DNA of 64,000 bases from Halichondria panicea (lineage: Eukaryota > Porifera > Demospongiae > Suberitida > Halichondriidae): the NCBI RefSeq assembly GCF_963675165.1, contig NC_087388.1, positions 4,035,047 to 4,099,046 of the forward strand, written 5' to 3'. Below are positions 59,701 to 64,000 of the stretch, piece after piece. Under the pieces are notes generated by a model that was given only the letters and a program-made list of their open reading frames with translations, was not told the origin of the DNA and ran no database searches. Position 1 is the stretch's first letter, and the number at the start of each line of letters is the position of its first letter. The translations under genes were made by a program, and so were the position numbers.

Positions 59701-62401
59701 TAAATGGTTTAGATACTCTTGCAAGTATGAATAGTGGCTTTTGTTTGAGTTAAGACACTCGTCCACTTGTATTCTAGTATCTAGTGAGATCAATTCTGGA
59801 TCGATGAATGACACTATTGTTCGGTATAATGAAATCTGTGATTGGTAAAGCTGATTTTTCTCACTTGTGTATTTGCTTGACTCTCCGTTACACTTTTTGT
59901 ATTGTTTATTGAGATCTTGTATCCGTTCGATAAAATCTTCAATTTTTTGCTGTTGGTTTTCTTCCAGTTGCTTTTGAAGGAAGCTATATGAAATTGTAGC
60001 TTGGTGTACATCTGTTTCGATTTGCTCCAACACTTCCATCACTCTGACACGAGAATCAATGAGATACAAGCAGAATGCTGTTACGCAATCAATGACCACC
60101 CTGTGAAAATCATCTGTGTCAAATATATCCTTCTTTTCCTTGAATAATTCTGATAAAGATCTGAGGAATTGACCGACAAGTTCTTTTGGAGAAGATTCAA
60201 AGTGTGCCGAGAAAAAGTCTAGAAATGTTTGCTCACTCGAACATTTCCCAATAATTTCAAAGTCATCTAGCAAGATAACCCGCATAGCTGTATCATCACC
60301 ATCTTCTTTGCTTTCAATATCGTCTTGGGATTGATTCAGATTACCAAAAAGTTGATTCTCAGACAAATGCCCATATCGATACTCCAAGAGCTGGTGAAAC
60401 AGATCACGGAATTCTAAGAGTGGACCATCTGCTGCAATTCCTTTGTCCAAGTTGAACACATCAATATCATCACCAGAGTCTCCAATAATCAAATCATCAG
60501 GTCTCAAAAAATGAAAGCGATCATTATAAGAAGTACTAGGTGACAAAACAGGTGGTTGCTTTGGAGATGATGGAAGCTTTGTGTTATACCCAGCCAAGCA
60601 AGTTTCCAGGAAAATTACCTATAAACAAATACATGAAACTATAATTGTTACTAATAAAATCAACCAGTACGTAGCACATGAATCATTACGTAGGAAAAAA
60701 TATTTGCAATATGCACGTAGGATTGGCCACTGAAGCACCAAAAAGTGTGAAAACAAGTAAGCAGGAGAGAGGTCAATCCGTCCCAACATCATTCACATAC
60801 ACATTTTCTACCACAGGCCATTGTGCATGACATATAAACAGTCGAATGTTTACAACGGAAATGTAATTGAAACTTTTCTCTCTCATGCACGACATGCATG
60901 CGCTAAAGCAATACATCATAGAAACTAGGCGACGCCTCAACTAACAATGCAACGAGTATAATTATGCCTGGTGTTTGAACTGCATGGTAGAAGAATATAT
61001 CTGATAAATTTAAGTGCATGCATGCATGGACTAATTCGCATAATTATATAATCTAGACTGTTCATGAAGTTGTGAGGGGGATTGTATAGAAGCGTTGTGT
61101 ATAATTGTGTCACCAGGAGCTTAGAAGCTTTCAAAGGCAGTTTTTTGGGTGTTGTATTATCGTTTGGTCTATCTATAGTACCTTCTACAAGGAGAGGCTG
61201 TGACTACAGTACACATGCATATTATTTATTCCCTCATTTATTAAGTAGCTGGGCATTGTAAAATCAAGCCACTTGGCTTTAGGTTGGTCAGTAATATTTA
61301 TTTTTATCTTTAGTAAGCAGGTTTTGATATCAGAATGTTGTGTACCCATTTAGAAGGTTATAATAAGCACGGTATATAATCAATGTCTCTTTGTATTCAT
61401 TGTTCATTGTATCGGCACAGTATTTTAGGACAGTACATCTCCATCATGATTCTGACTCTATATACTGGAATACTGAAACTATACAGACAGAACTCCTCTC
61501 AAGAAGTTGTCTGCTTTTTACTGCTTGCGGGGGCTCACTAACTATATATTGCTGCTACCTTGTTGTGACAGTTCCCCTATATATCCATTGCTAATACATG
61601 TATGTAGCTCAGTAGCTAGTTTATAACCTAGCTAGAAAGAAACATGGGCTGGAGGAAATAAAGGAAGCGTTGACCGAAACGCGAATCGTCAATGCTTTTT
61701 ACATTGCATTTCCAATCCCCATAAGCTCCCTTCTTATATCTATAATAATGGTCACAGTCACATCCATCTCATAAGTGGCCACGAGGTATTGTGACACTGC
61801 TGTGCACGCGAGGTCATTTTTAGCGATGGAATTGTAAGTCGAGCCTGAGAGGTATTTGCCTCATGAAAGCAATCTGAGCAAGCCAAATGCCATGTTGTAG
61901 TCAACCGGGTGCAGAATGTTCTGGAGATGACTGTATTTGGTCAGTCAGACAAAATGCGATGCAAATGACAATAATTATGGATCTCAGTAGCCTTTCCCTG
62001 CAAAGATATATAACAGTTTGAAGATGAGTGAAATACGTGAAACATTGCTACACCAATCCTGGCCTAATTACAACCACTAGTTGTAATAATAATTATAATA
62101 TACAATATATGACATTCGTGTATAACAGTATGGTTATAAGTTGAATTGTATACAATTATCATATTTACAGCTTGAAGTTGCGTAGTTGTTCATGGGTATT
62201 ACACTCAAACTTTTTTCATCAAAGCTATGAAACAATACTGTAAAAGACTATAATAATTCTTTGTATATTAATGCATGATGTGACTCAACAAACCTTTTTC
62301 CGTAGTACTTGCTCCTCATATTCAGGTAGAGATGGATCTGGACTTGAACCTAGACCTGAATCCTGTTGGAGTTCTGCTTTTCTCCATTGAGTCAGTTTTA
62401 T
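47752..62401 (-). CDS. Giant SecA-motor protein (~4.3k residues), largely single-exon
   Basis: One exon, 60618-47752, is open for 4,288 codons; the first in-frame ATG lies ~100 codons in, and 60597 is TTG. The exon follows an acceptor (TTTGTTTATAG). A 36-codon exon at 62401-62294 (acceptor TTATACAG, donor GTTTGT) joins in frame. A candidate first exon, ATGCAG at 62998-62993 before GTGAGC, would complete it. Numbering from TTG: coiled coil ~190-245; glycine-rich tracts ~409-533 and ~550-600 (GENGQNGGNGGTGW); a long alpha-helical region; a SecA-type ATPase motor ~2405-2905 with TGEGKT (Lys2443), DEVDS (2547), GRGTDI (2847) and QAFGRAARAG (2879); a Gly/Ala-rich hydrophobic segment ~3544-3640; a basic linker; and an unrecognised domain ~4070-4260 with a Cys pair (FFSPKCCDP). 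Bacterial SecA drives preproteins through SecY; here its substrate and location are unknown. Related eukaryotic SecA-like giants are known but uncharacterised. Confidence 0.85.
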
Positions 62402-62998
62402 CTGTATAATTATAGGATGCAAACTTGGCTCATCAATCTGGTTATAGGTTCAAGCTGGTTTCGATGCTGTAATTCCTATATAGTTTGAAGATACTTGAAA
62501 GAGCTCTTTTCTAATTAATAACTCCAGTATCACTAGAAAAAAAAGCCAAAATTTTGTTTGCCAAGTGAATCTTTGCCTATAAATTATAAGTACAGCTAAC
62601 TGATACATAATTATATACTGCATGGGTTCAATCGTAGAGTATTATACAGCACATGGTAGAGCAATTTTTTTGTCTGTATTATGGTTCATGGTGCATGCTC
62701 AGTCAGCAATGATCTCTACCCATCCCTACTTATATCAGAGCTGTATAATATATATGGCCGCTGCAATGGTTGCCTCATAAAACAGTTATCATTCGGCTTT
62801 CCCTGTTTGCTTGTTTCCATGCATTTTGGTGCTTTCTAGGCCTGCATGGCCAATCCTAAAAACTTTTATATCGCAAATGTGTTTGGTCTAGAATCATACA
62901 CAGACCTGAGGCACATGGGGGCCACTGGTTATAGTATAGTCAGTCAGTCATGTGTTACGTTTGTTTGTTTGTTTGTTAGTAAATCTGCTCACCTGCAT

Positions 62999-64000
62999 GC
63001 TAAAGTGCTGCGTTTACAGCACGGATAGCCTCAGGCTCAACATAAGTTAGTTGTGGCAGATCAGTTTTCACATAAAAGCTTTGTTGTCGAATAAAAACGA
63101 GCAAAAACTATAATAAGACTTATTTTAGACAGATCACTAATTGCATTCCATTGTACAGCCACCATCTTGCACACTAGCCTTGTCCCCAGGCTGATTTGAA
63201 GTGTTGTTACTTGGAAGCTTGCTGGCTATAATTATAGAGCCATACCTACTAGTAGATGTGTGCGGCTTTTATTCGAGGTACTTTCTTACACATGCGCACC
63301 ACATGAAACCATGCATGCATATGGAGCTGTGAATTGGTTTACATGAATGTGAAGACTCCATGCAGGCTTCTTTGCTGACTCTATTGTATCAGTGCATGCA
63401 ATGCATGGCCTATATAAGCACGGTAATTATACCGTTTCAAAGCTACCACAGCTTAATTTGTGTATAGGTGTACACCAGTAAAAAAAGAATTTCGCCTTCT
63501 GTTAGTTCCCTGTGGCCGTTAATAATTATCATCATGATACATGATGGTTAACGACCACCTCCAATCAGCAACCATAATATTATAATAATTATGCCATAAA
63601 ACGACCCAAAACTACATAACTGCAACCTCTCAGGTCTCTCTACTCCGTATAACGAGCAGCTTTCTAGTCCCCAATACCTTTAGCAATGGAAAATAACCTC
63701 GCAGAACAAACAGCCACACCCAGAATTAGCAGAAATTATTAATTGTTGAGATAGCAGTATTTTGTATACAATCATGAAAATTTAGCTGCAGCTAACTTGT
63801 CCCTGTACAGCCTTTAAAGCTTGTATAAGCTAGAGAAGCAGTTATAGCAAGGCTCCAGGATTTATTTGCAGCAGAATTGACTCATAAAGCATAATTATAC
63901 ATGTGATTAAACCTCTCAACCGAGACCGTCTCTCTATAACGACCAAAATATGTCCATTTTATGGAGGTTCCACTGTAGATCTACACTATACAGAATTTAC
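62999..64000. other. Right edge, no gene seen
   Basis: It contains a lone TAGCCTTGTCCCCAGGCTG end of the 9-bp-duplication family near 63176. At 63909-63980 (ATAACGACCAAAATATGTCC) and ~63590-63660 there are repeat-like segments. The promoter of the SecA-like gene would lie here if its first exon is at 62998. Confidence 0.4.

Noticed and set aside
61960-62010. Possible additional exon of the SecA-like gene after an ATCTTTGCAG acceptor
   Set aside because: The frame reaches TGA within ~20 codons and no matching donor is seen; the direct junction 62294/60618 keeps frame without it.

Overview
This window is metazoan nuclear DNA, most likely from a demosponge. The evidence is AT-rich sequence with many TAATTATAAT-like runs, genes split into short exons by GT/AG introns, very many small inverted-repeat transposons, a STARD3 (MENTAL plus START) gene, a kinase/coiled-coil/Kelch gene and a giant SecA-like gene. 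The sponge placement is inference; no rRNA, mitochondrial or tRNA marker was found.

Layout. 1-3.4 kb: two inverted-repeat elements and a 2.0-kb TIR element with a 9-bp target duplication. 3.4-6.5 kb: no gene seen. 6.5-8.6 kb, minus: last exon of a kinase/coiled-coil/Kelch protein. 9.4-19.3 kb: an imperfect tandem duplication of a ~4.7-5.2 kb unit. The right copy carries an intact secreted tectonin-repeat lectin. In the left copy that gene is a pseudogene, with a ~520-bp internal deletion and a 128-bp hairpin MITE in it. 21.9-29.1 kb, minus: an 8-exon START-only gene. 30.7-41.1 kb, minus: a 15-exon STARD3 ortholog whose last seven exons match the START-only gene in length and intron phase. 41.6-44.5 kb minus and 45.0-47.5 kb plus: a head-to-head pair of xi-class GST / glutathionyl-hydroquinone reductase genes with identical intron positions. 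47.8-62.4 kb, minus: a giant gene whose last exon is one open frame of about 4,290 codons containing a bacterial-type SecA ATPase motor. 62.4-64 kb: little beyond a possible first exon of that gene.

How the parts relate. STARD3 and the START-only gene form a partial tandem duplication for intracellular sterol/lipid transfer: one copy membrane-anchored, one predicted soluble. The two reductases form an inverted duplicate pair that may share a ~0.6-kb promoter. The tectonin lectin and the SecA-like protein could both act in recognition or defence, but nothing in the sequence proves it. The SecA-like gene is the most novel item. It keeps the Walker A, DEVD, GRGTDI and QxxGRxxRxG motifs inside a 4.3k-residue protein with a glycine-rich N-terminal region, a Gly/Ala-rich hydrophobic segment and an unidentified Cys-containing C-terminal domain.

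The two tandem copies also date the transposons. A solo LTR and two hairpins are present in only one copy, and a family with TAGCCTC...GAGGCTA ends shows 9-bp target duplications at five sites. No RNA genes, CRISPR arrays or bacterial-type operons were seen.
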